Both the position numbers and the translations under genes were made by a program. A DNA stretch of 64,000 bases, from positions 4,993,208 through 5,057,207 of the forward strand of contig NZ_CP133264.1 in NCBI RefSeq assembly GCF_030915445.1. The letters are read 5' to 3'. This document shows positions 53,031-62,617 of the stretch, one piece after another. Position 1 is the first letter of the stretch. Each line of letters starts with the position of its first letter. The notes below the pieces were generated by a model. The model did no database searches and was not told the DNA's origin. It worked only from the letters and a program-made list of their open reading frames with translations. This stretch comes from Clostridium sp. OS1-26. GTDB taxonomy: Bacteria > Bacillota > Clostridia > Clostridiales > Clostridiaceae.

Positions 53031-53603
53031 TTATCCGATGTCTCTTTTACCTGTAAGTTCAATATGTTCTTCTTCTACTCCAGATAAAGCAGCAAATACT
53101 TCTACTATAGTTTTATCCCCTATTTCCTTGCTGTACTTTTCATAATATTCAACGGCATGTTTTTCTCTCTTACAAGCCATTTCCAGCAATATATCATCAC
53201 TGTCATACTTTGAATAATCCATATCTCTTAAAGCAGGATCATCTTTAAAACCACCTATTTTTTTATGTATTCTTGCATGCATATACTCAATTCTTGATAA
53301 GGCCTCAAATATTTTTTTAACTTTTTCATCTTTAGCAATTTTTGATGCTTTCTTGTAAAAATCCCCATTAAATATTTCTAATTTAACAGCATGGTCAACT
53401 ATTTTTAAGGCATTATCATCAAGTTTACTTTTACCATAATCAAACTCTTTGCCATCTATTTCCAAATATTGTTCTGGTGCACCACAAAATGGACAATATT
53501 TTACATCCTCTTTACTGTTTGAACTAAGAAAAGCTTCTTTATTGAAGTTATAATTCTTATCATTAATCTCCATACCACAAATTACGCATACTAATTTTTC
53601 CAT
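53031..53603 (-). CDS. rubrerythrin-like ferritin-fold protein with zinc ribbon
   Basis: Protein of 190 residues from the ATG at 53603 (GGGATGGAG ribosome site). The N terminus holds a rubredoxin-like knuckle pair (CVICG and CPFCG). The rest is a ferritin-like helical domain with carboxylate/His iron ligands (KLEIFNGDFYKKA, RIEYMHARIH, CKREKHAVEYYEKY, GVEEEHIE). The order is reversed compared with classic rubrerythrin, which has the rubredoxin domain at the C terminus. Probable peroxidase or oxygen-scavenging role; co-transcribed with bacteriohemerythrin. Confidence 0.85.
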   Translation of the reverse strand: MEKLVCVICGMEINDKNYNFNKEAFLSSNSKEDVKYCPFCGAPEQYLEIDGKEFDYGKSKLDDNALKIVDHAVKLEIFNGDFYKKASKIAKDEKVKKIFEALSRIEYMHARIHKKIGGFKDDPALRDMDYSKYDSDDILLEMACKREKHAVEYYEKYSKEIGDKTIVEVFAALSGVEEEHIELTGKRDIG

Positions 53604-53803
53604 AGCTCCATCCCTTTCTTCAATTAGCATAATAATCATAATAAGTATACCATAATTTTATGAAATATTACCCATAATCTTAATATTTTAATCCATAATT
53701 TGCGTGTTGATGTAAACCTTATTACTGTTTATAATTATGATTGCAGTTCGAAAAAATTCCTCACTAAGTGCATTCAATCCATTATAAAAGGAGGATTTAT
53801 ATA

Positions 53804-54970
53804 GTGAAAAGATATAAATCATTATTTCTTGCTTCCTTATTTGCAGTTGCTACAGTAGTTACACCTATGAGCATGGTAAGTGCTAGTATAGTACAAACGC
53901 CAATTACAAGAGTTCAAGCAGAGCAAAGAGTTTTGAGTATGATTAATCTAACTTGGACATACTCTAATACTCAAAACGGTACAGTTTCTTCTGACTATGC
54001 TTCAAGTATTACCCAGCCGAGTCAATTTGCTAACCTTACCGTTGCTCAAGTTACGGGAATCCCATATGACTGGGGTGGACAGGATAGCTTAGACTCAAAT
54101 TCAATTGATGCTCCATGGGCAAACTTTTTAGACGCTATTAATAAAGGTGCTTATGCTGGCAATGTTAACACAACTGCTGGTCAACAATATGTGCCTACTA
54201 CTGCCGGAATTGATTGTTCTGGATTTGTACAATCAGCCTTTAACATTCACGATTACAAGTTATCAACTTCAACTATGTTTGATAAGTATTTTGTTAAAAT
54301 TAATCTAAGTGATATTAAGCATATGGACATATTGGACAGGCCAGGTGATCACGTAGTTATATTCGACAGATGGGGTTCATTAAATGGAATACAAGGTGCT
54401 TTCACATATGAATCTACTTATGAAGATGTCTTTGGTGGAATACAAGGTACAAAAAGATATTTCTTAACTATGGATGATATCAATAATGGATATATTCCAG
54501 GTAGGTATGTTAACATCGTTGAAGACAGCTCAGGTGATTCATCTACATCAAATTCAGTTAGTGCAGGGACATTTGGTCAGATAACAAATGTAAATAGTTA
54601 TGCAAATTTTAGAGCTAACCCTTCAACTAGCGCTAATATTATAGGTACTGTTCCTAAGAATACTATTGCATATTTAATTGATTATTCTAACGGCTGGTAT
54701 CAAATAAAATATAATGGACAAGTAGGTTGGATATATGGCAATTTAATTGCTCCAGTAAAAAGTGGTGAATATGTAACAGTAAACAATTCTACTTATCAGC
54801 TAAATATAAGAAGTAATCCTACAACGATATCTTCTAATATTATGGGAGTGCTAAACCAAGGCCAATATGCTCAAGTACTTGATTACTCTGTAGATGGCAG
54901 TTGGATGAAAATCAGCGTTAATGGAGTTCAAGGATGGTCATCTAGCAAATATCTAAGCTATATAAATTAA
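53804..54970 (+). CDS. secreted NlpC/P60-like protein with two SH3b domains
   Basis: Exported cell-wall hydrolase-like protein of 388 residues. The start is the GTG at 53804 with AAAGGAGG ten bases before it. After the signal peptide (YKSLFLASLFAVATVVTPMSMVSA) comes a papain-like NlpC/P60 fold with catalytic Cys in GIDCSGFVQSAF and His in RPGDHVVIFDRW. Two bacterial SH3 domains follow (GQITNVNSYANFRANPSTSANIIGTV..., and VTVNNSTYQLNIRSNPTTISSNIMGVL...), which bind cell wall peptide. The enzyme would cut peptide stems of peptidoglycan. The long linker between signal and Cys (about 125 residues) is unlike standard family members. Confidence 0.85.
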   Translation: MKRYKSLFLASLFAVATVVTPMSMVSASIVQTPITRVQAEQRVLSMINLTWTYSNTQNGTVSSDYASSITQPSQFANLTVAQVTGIPYDWGGQDSLDSNSIDAPWANFLDAINKGAYAGNVNTTAGQQYVPTTAGIDCSGFVQSAFNIHDYKLSTSTMFDKYFVKINLSDIKHMDILDRPGDHVVIFDRWGSLNGIQGAFTYESTYEDVFGGIQGTKRYFLTMDDINNGYIPGRYVNIVEDSSGDSSTSNSVSAGTFGQITNVNSYANFRANPSTSANIIGTVPKNTIAYLIDYSNGWYQIKYNGQVGWIYGNLIAPVKSGEYVTVNNSTYQLNIRSNPTTISSNIMGVLNQGQYAQVLDYSVDGSWMKISVNGVQGWSSSKYLSYIN

Positions 54971-54993
54971 AGAAAAATTATAAGTATCTTTTC

Positions 54994-55023
54994 AAGTACA
55001 GCTTTTACGAGCTGTGCTTTTTT
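54994..55023 (+). terminator. terminator after the NlpC/P60 gene
   Basis: AAGTACAGCT pairs with AGCTGTGCTT (one G:T), followed by TTTTTT. Confidence 0.88.
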
Positions 55024-55177
55024 ATGTTTATACACATCATTAAATGGAATATAATTATTTAATTTAACATAGTTATTAATACTAGGGAATACAAGCTTTA
55101 TTTTACATCTGCTTTAGTTTTACTTTAATTACTAAAGTGATAACCTAAAAAACATTATTTAGTATAGGGGTTTGTGT

Positions 55178-56683
55178 ATGAGAAGGGATAGATTTTTAAA
55201 GAATTCACTTATATTAATTAGCTCTAATTTAATTACAGGCGTATTCGGTTTTATATTTTCTATAATTTTATCTCGTGAATTAGGTGCTGAAGGAATGGGC
55301 CTTTATGGTCTTGTAATGCCTATCTATGATTTATTCATATGTCTTATATCTGGAGGAATGGTCGCAGCTATATCAAGGGTTGCAGCATTATATTTTTCTA
55401 AAGACGATTTCAGAAACTTAAACAGATCTATAGATATTTCATTATTATTTGATTGTGTATGGGCTTTAATTATAGTAAGTTTCGTATTTGTTTATGCTCA
55501 GTACATAAGTGTTTATATTATAAAAGATGTGAGAACTATACATGCTATACAAGTTATGTGTCCTGCTATGCTTTTCATTGCATTATCCGCAATTTTAAAG
55601 GGATATTTCTATGGTACTTCCAATATTAAAATACCTGCTTTTATCGATATTTTAGAAAAGTTTTTAAGAATAATTATTTTAGTAACTATAGTAACTCTCC
55701 TTTCACTTGATGATGTTAAAAACACCGTAACTGCTGCTTATGTAACATTGACAGTTGGTGAACTTGTAAGTTTTGTCCTTCTTTATATTGCTTACAAAAT
55801 TAAAAAATCACATTATAAATCAAACTTTGCCTCAGCTGAAGACAAGCTTCAGCTTTTATTTAATATACTTGTTATATCTTTTCCTCTGTGCTTAAATGGT
55901 TTTTTATCAACAGCTATATCTGCTGCATCTGCTTTAATAGTACCAAGAAGACTTGTGAGCGCAGGAATAGAATATAGTACGGCATTGTCCATGATTGGTA
56001 GATTCAAAGGTATGTCTTTAAATATAATCTTTTTTCCAATGCTCATAGTTATGTCAATTTCAACTGTGCTTATACCAGATCTCTCTGAAAAAATAGAAAA
56101 GAAAAATTACTGGGATGCAGAGCATAGGATATCACAGGTTTTAAAAATAGCTTTATTACTAGGTATTACTACTATGGTAATATGCTTAAATATGCCTAAT
56201 TCATTAGGAGAACTTTTCTATGGCAGAAAAGACCTAGGATCATATATTAAGTTTTGCTCCTTTGCCGCTCCTATTGTCTTTGCCGCTGCTACCACCTTTG
56301 GCATATTGAATGGATTAGGAAAGCAAAATATAATTTTACGTAATTCACTAATTGTAGCATTCGAGGAATTGTTTCTTTTGTATGTACTCACAGGAATATC
56401 ATGGATAAACATTTATGGTTGTGGTATATCGCTCATAATAACCTCCATCACAACCTTAGCATTAAACTTATACGAAATAAAAAGAATATGTAGTTTAAAC
56501 ATTACCAAATATGATATATTCATAATGACACTTTTGGGAATACTTCTTTATTTTGTACTAGCTATATTAAACAATGTATTACCTTCACAAATGTTTGCAC
56601 TTAAAAATCTATTCATGATAGCAATTGCTTTTCTCATATCACTTATTTTTACTTTATATATAATTAAAGACAGATATAGATAA
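55178..56683 (+). CDS. SpoVB-type polysaccharide/lipid flippase (MOP superfamily)
   Basis: Membrane protein of 501 residues with about 14 helices, of the oligosaccharide-flippase family that includes the sporulation protein SpoVB. N-terminal ILISSNLITGVFGFIFSIILSRELGAEGMGLYGLVMPIYDLFICLISGGMVAAISR is the conserved part. Such proteins carry lipid-linked sugar precursors across the membrane, in SpoVB's case during spore cortex formation. The ATG at 55178 is the likely start. A second family member lies at 59643-61250. Whether it is the spore protein cannot be decided here. Confidence 0.85.
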   Translation: MRRDRFLKNSLILISSNLITGVFGFIFSIILSRELGAEGMGLYGLVMPIYDLFICLISGGMVAAISRVAALYFSKDDFRNLNRSIDISLLFDCVWALIIVSFVFVYAQYISVYIIKDVRTIHAIQVMCPAMLFIALSAILKGYFYGTSNIKIPAFIDILEKFLRIIILVTIVTLLSLDDVKNTVTAAYVTLTVGELVSFVLLYIAYKIKKSHYKSNFASAEDKLQLLFNILVISFPLCLNGFLSTAISAASALIVPRRLVSAGIEYSTALSMIGRFKGMSLNIIFFPMLIVMSISTVLIPDLSEKIEKKNYWDAEHRISQVLKIALLLGITTMVICLNMPNSLGELFYGRKDLGSYIKFCSFAAPIVFAAATTFGILNGLGKQNIILRNSLIVAFEELFLLYVLTGISWINIYGCGISLIITSITTLALNLYEIKRICSLNITKYDIFIMTLLGILLYFVLAILNNVLPSQMFALKNLFMIAIAFLISLIFTLYIIKDRYR

Positions 56684-56802
56684 GCATTTTACAGAGAATC
56701 CTAACATTATAAAAGCTGCAATTACCTAATCTGGATATAACTTGATCTTTTGGCTTGACAAAGGAAATTTGAAGTGTTATTTTAATAATAAAGTTATATA
56801 AA

Positions 56803-56912
56803 GTATCCTTCGGGGTTGGGTGAAATTCCCTATCGGCGGTATAGCCCGCAAGCCATAAGGCAGATTCGGTTAAATTCCGAAGCCGACAGTATAGTCTGGA
56901 TGAAAGAAGGTG
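56803..56912 (+). ncRNA. FMN riboswitch (RFN element)
   Basis: The conserved aptamer segments are present in order: CCTTCGGGG-TTGGGTGAAATTCCC, TATCGGCGGTATAGCCCGC-AAGCC, the variable arm GATTCGG-TTAAATT-CCGAAGC, CCGACAGTATAGTCTGGATG and the closing GAAAGAAGG. It lies before ribB with a terminator in between, so FMN binding should stop transcription of riboflavin synthesis. Confidence 0.95.
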
Positions 56913-56958
56913 AATGTAAGTATACGTATTTTTAGTATGTATGTTCATTATGTTTTTA

Positions 56959-56991
56959 GGTCCCCTTAAGGTTGCTTAAGGGGACTTTTTA
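56959..56991 (+). terminator. riboswitch-controlled terminator
   Basis: TCCCCTTAAG pairs with CTTAAGGGGA around GTTG, then CTTTTT. It lies about 47 bases after the FMN aptamer and 137 bases before ribB. Confidence 0.9.
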
Positions 56992-57127
56992 TGTGTAATT
57001 TAAGTAAGAGTATTCAAAATAAAACAACTCATTAAATAAACAAGTAATTACATAAAATAATATACATACAATTTTAAAAATTGGAGGTACTTTATGTAAA
57101 ATTTATTATAACTTGGAGGAATCTTAA

Positions 57128-57795
57128 ATGAATCAATCATTATTAACTCAATTCGGTAATTCTTTAAACCGTGTAGAAAAAGCATTGGACAATCTTAAAA
57201 AGGCAAGGGAGTACTTCTTGTTGACGATGAAAATCGTGAAAATGAGGGAGATCTCATTTTTCCTGCTGAAACTATTACAACATCTCAAATGGCTATGTTA
57301 ATTAGAGAATGTAGCGGCATTGTTTGTCTTTGTCTAACAGATGAAAGAGTTAAGGAATTGAATTTACCTCAAATGGTATCTAATAATACATGTAAGCATG
57401 AAACTGCATTCACTATCTCAATTGAGGCTAAAGAAGGGGTGACTACAGGAGTTTCTGCTGCTGATAGAGTTATTACAATTCTTACTGCTATAAAAGATGA
57501 CTGCAAACCTGAAAACTTATGTCATCCTGGTCACGTTTTTCCACTTCGTGCGCGTACAGGTGGTGTTTTAGCTAGACGTGGTCATACAGAAGGCACTGTT
57601 GATCTCATGACTTTAGCAGGATATAAACCTGCAGGAATTTTATGTGAACTTACAAATCCTGATGGAACTATGGCTCGTCTACCACAGATAGTTAATTTTG
57701 CCAAAGAACATGATATGACTGTTGTTTCCATTGATGATATTGCAGAATATAGAAAGAGTATGCAAAAGGCTAAAATAAAAAACACCATAGCTTAA
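57128..57795 (+). pseudogene. ribB: 3,4-dihydroxy-2-butanone 4-phosphate synthase (frame broken once as read)
   Basis: Makes the four-carbon precursor of riboflavin from ribulose 5-phosphate. The frame from the ATG at 57128 (GGAGGA site) is lost at the A5 run 57197-57201; one more A gives KKGKGVLLVDDENRENEGDLIFPAETITTSQMA and joins the rest, giving 222 residues, the length of a stand-alone RibB. Active-site motifs are DDENRENEGD, CHPGHVFPLRARTGGVLARRGHTEG and the late Glu in GILCELTNPDG. There is no GTP cyclohydrolase II domain. It is controlled by the FMN riboswitch upstream and ended by its own terminator. The break is probably a sequencing error. Confidence 0.92.
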
Positions 57796-57808
57796 ACCCT
57801 ATAATTTC

Positions 57809-57844
57809 AGCCTGTTGATAAAATATTTTATCAACAGGCTTTTT
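57809..57844 (+). terminator. terminator after ribB
   Basis: Perfect palindrome AGCCTGTTGATAAAAT / ATTTTATCAACAGGCT followed by TTTT. Confidence 0.9.
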
Positions 57845-57878
57845 AAGTTTTAACACTTCAGTATTTATTTTTTGAGGT

Positions 57879-58298
57879 TTAATCTTCCTGCAATTTATTT
57901 TTTAAATCTCGAATATATGTATCTTGTATCTTATTTAAATTCCAAAATAAATAAGAAATAATTCTCACTATAGGATTTTTAATAAAAATACTTTCCCTAA
58001 TTACTAATTTTGTTCCACCTATTTCAGTAGGATAGAAATATCCTGTCCAATTGCCATAAAACATTTTATTTTCCATATTAAAATTATATTTTATATGCTC
58101 TGTCTTTTCACTGAGAGTAAATTTGGTATAATTTTTATTATCGTAATACTCCAACCATTGACTTCCATCCTCAATAACTTCTATCTTTTTTATATCAGAA
58201 CGCCATTTGCAATCTTCGTTATTGGTTACAGCATTCCAAACAGCATTCACATTTGATTTAAAATATACCGTTTTTTCAGCTATCCTTGCTTTTGCCAT
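57879..58298 (-). CDS. SRPBCC (START-like) superfamily protein
   Basis: Small protein of 139 residues with the helix-grip fold pattern of the polyketide cyclase/SRPBCC group: AEKTVYFKSNVNAVWNAVTNNEDCKWRSDIKKIEVIEDGSQWLEYY at the start and a long C-terminal helix (IISYLFWNLNKIQDTYIRDLKNKL). Such proteins bind hydrophobic small molecules; no catalytic residue can be assigned. A relic of a VOC-type gene overlaps its 5' side. Confidence 0.75.
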   Translation of the reverse strand: MAKARIAEKTVYFKSNVNAVWNAVTNNEDCKWRSDIKKIEVIEDGSQWLEYYDNKNYTKFTLSEKTEHIKYNFNMENKMFYGNWTGYFYPTEIGGTKLVIRESIFIKNPIVRIISYLFWNLNKIQDTYIRDLKNKLQED

Positions 58299-58424
58299 AC
58301 CTTGCCCTCCTTAATTTTGCAATATATTTCAATATCATTTCCTTCGCTATCTTTAAATTCCAATACCCAGTTGTTTTGAATAGCTTCCTTTCAAAAATCT
58401 TCATAAGTAAATTTTAACATATTA
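58280..58424 (-). pseudogene. relic of a VOC (glyoxalase-fold) protein C terminus
   Basis: The minus strand reads MLKFTYEDF, a TGA, KEAIQNNWVLEFKDSEGNDIEIYCKIKEGK and a stop near 58280. The stretch VLEFKDSEGNDIEIYC is the typical end of glyoxalase/bleomycin-resistance-fold proteins. The front part is missing. Short, so the call is tentative. The remaining 58425-58690 shows nothing I can name. Confidence 0.4.
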
Positions 58425-58704
58425 AGTATGACAACTGTATGTCATATCTAAATCTTTTATAGGCTACAATATGAGATTGAGTCATTATTTCTGAATCTAA
58501 CTGAAACTCTTTTATTTAAAATTCACTTTAGAATAAAATAATTCACATATCAAAATTGTACATATTAATTATGAATCTTTATATGCATTTTAAATAGAAA
58601 ACGTTTCAAAAATTTGAAAATCAAATAACTCTTGTAAAGAGATTAGAATCCCAGTAAAATATCATTGTCGCAATAATACAATTAATGACTAAGGAGGAAT
58701 AATC

Positions 58705-59598
58705 ATGCTCAAAATTTTATTAGCAGCAATCTTAGTTACAGGTGTAATATTTTTATTTGTACTTGTAAAGGACTACATGAATAAATCCAAGCAAGGTGAA
58801 CTTGGAAATGAAAGTTTTTTAACATCAGGCCTTGTGGGAATGTTTGCAAACTTTTTCGACACTTTAGGTATAGGAAGCTTTGCTATCGAAACTTCATTAT
58901 TTAAAAACCTAAAACTTGTAGGGGATAAAAAAATACCTGGTACATTAAACGTTGGTGCTACAATTCCAACAGTTTGTGAAGCCTTAATATTTTTAACAGT
59001 AGTACAAGTTGAACCAATAACTCTTATAAGTATGATTCTAGCAGCTGTAGCTGGTGCTCTTATAGGAGCTGGGATCATATCTAAACTAAATGAAAAAGCT
59101 GTTCAAGGTTCCATGGGACTTGCCCTTGTTTGTATAGCACTCATAATGATAGCAGGACAATTAAATCTTTTCCCAGTTGGAGGAACTGCAATCGGCTTAT
59201 CTGGTGGAAAACTCATAATCGGAATTATAGGTAATTTTATATTTGGTGCTCTTAATACTCTAGGTATAGGATTATTTGCTCCATGTATGGCTCTAGTATT
59301 TGCTTTAGGTATGGATCCAAAGGTTGCTTTCCCAATAATGATGGGCTCTGGTGCAATACTACTTCCATTTGCATCCTTTAAATTTATAAAAGAAGGTGCT
59401 CACGCTCCTAAGACTTCTCTGGCTATTAATATTATGGGTCCAATAGGTGTCTTAGTAGCAGCTTATCTTGTTAAATCTCTACCACTTGCTACATTAAAAT
59501 GGTTAGTTATCGGTGTAGTATTGTATACAGCATTTATAATGTATAAATCCTTTAAATCCAACAAAAATAAAACCTCAGAATTAGAAAAATCTGCTTAA
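58705..59598 (+). CDS. TauE/SafE-family membrane transporter (sulfite exporter type)
   Basis: Membrane protein of 297 residues with about eight helices and the internal duplication typical of the TauE/SafE family (TSGLVGMFANFFDTLGIGSFAIETSLFKNLKLVGDKKIPGTLNVGATIPT and, in the second half, IIGNFIFGALNTLGIGLFAPCMALVFALGMDPKVAFPIMMGSGAIL). Members export sulfite, sulfoacetate or other anions. An AAGGAGG site precedes the ATG. Monocistronic, with a strong terminator; no sulfur-metabolism gene is adjacent. Confidence 0.9.
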   Translation: MLKILLAAILVTGVIFLFVLVKDYMNKSKQGELGNESFLTSGLVGMFANFFDTLGIGSFAIETSLFKNLKLVGDKKIPGTLNVGATIPTVCEALIFLTVVQVEPITLISMILAAVAGALIGAGIISKLNEKAVQGSMGLALVCIALIMIAGQLNLFPVGGTAIGLSGGKLIIGIIGNFIFGALNTLGIGLFAPCMALVFALGMDPKVAFPIMMGSGAILLPFASFKFIKEGAHAPKTSLAINIMGPIGVLVAAYLVKSLPLATLKWLVIGVVLYTAFIMYKSFKSNKNKTSELEKSA

Positions 59599-59603
59599 TA
59601 AAA

Positions 59604-59638
59604 AATAACACTGATTTTACATCAGTGTTATTTTTTAT
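59604..59638. terminator. bidirectional terminator
   Basis: AATAACACTGAT pairs with ATCAGTGTTATT, followed by T-runs on both strands, between the convergent TauE and flippase genes. Confidence 0.9.
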
Positions 59639-59642
59639 TTAT

Positions 59643-61250
59643 TTACTTAATTCTTTTTAAAATGAACCTTGGTATAAGTCTAGTTATTTTTCTTGGCATA
59701 CTTTGTAAATCCCTCTTAGTGATGCCTCCAGTTATTGTTAATCCCATCATATATACAAGCACACCTACTATAACACATACTATAGTTAGAGATGTATTAA
59801 GAAAGTATCCTCTCTTTGAAAAGCCAAGTGGATATTTGAATACATAGTTCACAACAAATACTGCTCCTCCCATTATTGCAGAGGCAAAGAAAGGTTTTAA
59901 AGCATGAACTACTATACTCAATCTTACTCCTAGAGATCTTCTGATTATTCTATGATTCAAAATTATAGGAACTAAAAATCCAACTACACTTCCGCCTATT
60001 GCTCCTAGAATATTTATGCTTGGTATAGCAATTAAGAAGTAATTTGTAACTATTTTAAAAACTATTCCTATAACAGAATATAGTGTTGCAGTATAAAGCT
60101 TTCCTATACTTTGTAATATTGTAGTTTGTATTTGCATTATCGACATCAATACTAAAACTATTGATCCATATGTCATTATATATGATCCTCCCCCAAATTT
60201 GAGCATTTGGAAAACTGGATCACTTAGTACTGCAAGTCCTACAGCACAAGGTACAGCAATTAAAAAGCAAAGCCTAAAGGAGTAATTAATTTTATCTTTT
60301 ACTTGCATCTTATCTTTGATAGCAAAAGCTGCTGATATTGCTGGAAGTATTGCCATAGATAGAGAAGATATTATAGCTATGGGAACATTTAAAAGCTGTT
60401 GGTATTTTGTTAAAAATCCATACAGTATAGTTGCTTGTATTTCCGGTACTCCACCAGCCATTAATCTAACCTTGGTATTGTATAAATCCACCAAATTTCC
60501 TGCATATGTCATACCAACGCATACAGTAATAGGTACTCCATATTTTATAATCTTTCTTACTAGCTGTTTGGTAGTAAATCTTCTTATTTCTTCATTTATG
60601 TCGTCTTTATGTACTCTAAACTTTTTATTTTTTTCATAATAAAACATTAAAAATGCAGCAGATATTAGCGCACCTATAGATGTACCTATAGCTCCTCCTG
60701 CACATCCAGCTTCAACGCCATACTTTATAAGCATAGCCGCAAACAACAGTGAAAAAACAGTGTTGGCAACTTGCTCTATTACCTGTGAAACAGCTGTAGG
60801 GGTCATATTTCCTCTCCCCTGAAAATATCCTCTATAGGCGGAAGCTATTGATGTAAAGAGAATTGCCGGTGCTAATGTTAACAGCGAAAGATAAGCTTTT
60901 TTATAATGCACAGCATTGGCAAAGGGCCCTGCAAAAATAAGCAATATCACTGACATGACAACACCAGCTATAAGTAAAATAGATCTGGCTATTTTAAAAC
61001 TTTTTACTGCATCTTTATAATTTTTAACTGCTATAAGCTCAGATACAAGTTTTGAAATAGCCACTGGTATACCTGAATTTGTCAGCACAAATATAAATAC
61101 ATATACCTGATATGAAGCCCCATATATTCCGTAGCCTTCATCACCTATAATTATTCTTAAAAATGGTATATACAGTAAGGACAGTATCTTTACCATCATA
61201 CTTGCCACAGAAAGTATAGCAAAACCTTTAGTGGTTGATTGTTCCTTCAT
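59643..61250 (-). CDS. MOP-superfamily flippase (SpoVB/MurJ-YtgP-like)
   Basis: Membrane protein of 535 residues with 14 predicted helices. The N terminus (GFAILSVASMMVKILSLLYIPFLRIIIGDEGYGIYGASYQVYVFIFVLTNSGIPVAISKLVSE) and LTLAPAILFTSIASAYRGYFQGRGNMTPTAVSQVIEQ match the polysaccharide-biosynthesis group that contains SpoVB and the lipid II flippase YtgP/MurJ of Bacillus. It has the C-terminal extension with two extra helices seen in YtgP. It likely moves a lipid-linked cell wall precursor. It starts 54 bases after the RluA-type gene and may be co-transcribed with it. Confidence 0.87.
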   Translation of the reverse strand: MKEQSTTKGFAILSVASMMVKILSLLYIPFLRIIIGDEGYGIYGASYQVYVFIFVLTNSGIPVAISKLVSELIAVKNYKDAVKSFKIARSILLIAGVVMSVILLIFAGPFANAVHYKKAYLSLLTLAPAILFTSIASAYRGYFQGRGNMTPTAVSQVIEQVANTVFSLLFAAMLIKYGVEAGCAGGAIGTSIGALISAAFLMFYYEKNKKFRVHKDDINEEIRRFTTKQLVRKIIKYGVPITVCVGMTYAGNLVDLYNTKVRLMAGGVPEIQATILYGFLTKYQQLLNVPIAIISSLSMAILPAISAAFAIKDKMQVKDKINYSFRLCFLIAVPCAVGLAVLSDPVFQMLKFGGGSYIMTYGSIVLVLMSIMQIQTTILQSIGKLYTATLYSVIGIVFKIVTNYFLIAIPSINILGAIGGSVVGFLVPIILNHRIIRRSLGVRLSIVVHALKPFFASAIMGGAVFVVNYVFKYPLGFSKRGYFLNTSLTIVCVIVGVLVYMMGLTITGGITKRDLQSMPRKITRLIPRFILKRIK

Positions 61251-61303
61251 TTTAAAAACTCCCTATCCTAAGCATAATTAAGTAAAGTTAAAAGTTGAAT
61301 ATA

Positions 61304-62262
61304 TTAGAATTTCTCAAATATATCATTCTTTATCTTTTTAAATACTGGCGGTAAGCTTTCTGCTATAGTCTTGTTTTCTAAGTAAGATAATTTTTCTGGA
61401 CAATCCTTAAATATAAGCTTATATGCATATAAAAACTGATAGTTTAGCCCATATTTATTAACAAAAAAGTTGTTTAACTTTGATATTCCGTATTTAGCGT
61501 CACCTATTATTGGATTTCCAAGATGGTTCAAGTGAGCTCTTAACTGATGACTTCTTCCTGTCAATAGTTCTAATTCAACCAATGAATATGTTCCAACACT
61601 TTGAAGAGTCTTTACTCTAGTAGATATTTTTTTTGTATCTTTCTTTGGTGAATCAAAAATTTTGGATATATTTTCATCCTCATTTTTAGATATATATGCT
61701 TCATACAAGCCATCTTTTACTCTTCCCTTTACAACAGCCATATAGTACTTATCTATTTTTCTTTCTCTAATCATTTCATTTAATAATCTTAGTGCTTCAA
61801 AGTTTTTTCCGTATATAACGATACCAGATGTGTTTCTATCAAGTCTATTGCAAGGTGCTGGAGTAAAAGTTACTTCCTTTTCCGGATTATAATCTCCTTT
61901 ATCATACAAGTATGAAAGCACATAATCTGTTAAAGTAGAATCTCCTTTTTGCTATCAGAATGCACCAATACACCTGGCCATTTTTCTACTATTAGCATAT
62001 TTTCATCTTCATATGTAATCTTTAAAAAATTACTTTCTATTCTAGTAAATTTTTCTTTCTTTTCACTAGAAGATATGTCTCTTGTCTCTACTACATCACC
62101 TTCAACTAGAGAATACTTTTCCTTAACCTTTTTTCCATTTACTTTTACGTCACCTTTTCTTATAGTCTTATATATAGCACTTAAAGGAACATCCTTAAGC
62201 CATTTTCTCATAAACTTATCAATTCTTTGTCCTGCCTCATTTGGTCCAATTTCAATTCTCAT
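61304..62262 (-). pseudogene. RluA-family pseudouridine synthase (frame broken once as read)
   Basis: RNA-modifying enzyme that isomerises uridine to pseudouridine, about 319 residues after repair. The N-terminal S4 RNA-binding domain (RIDKFMRKWLKDVPLSAIYKTIRKGDVKVNGKKVKEKYSLVEGD) leads into the catalytic domain with CNRLDRNTSG, which holds the catalytic Asp, and GRSHQLRAHLNHLGNPIIGDAKYG. The frame ends at SKKEILL because one G is lacking after A5 (plus-strand positions 61944-61950). Adding it gives SKKGDSTLTDYVLSYLYDKGDY. RluD-like in layout; the target position in rRNA is unknown. Confidence 0.9.
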
Positions 62263-62617
62263 GTAATCACTCCTAGTATTTTATAATAATGTTCTGCATT
62301 ATTCTTCAATTTTATCTTCATATTGACATTTTAATATATTAAACAACATCTAATTATATACTACTATTGTTACCAAAATCAATACATATAAATACTAATA
62401 TTTTATCCAGTAACTACCACACGCAGCACTCCCATTAGATATACTGAATAATGCATCTCTAAATAAGTTCTTCTAAGGCCTAATTGAAGAGAGATACTCT
62501 TCATAAGTAAGCTCCACTTGATCCTAAGAATCACTTGATATTAGCACTAAAAAAGTACCCTATATAAAATATATAAGGCACTCTTCTGATTAAATAACTA
62601 TGTAAGGTTATAACTTA

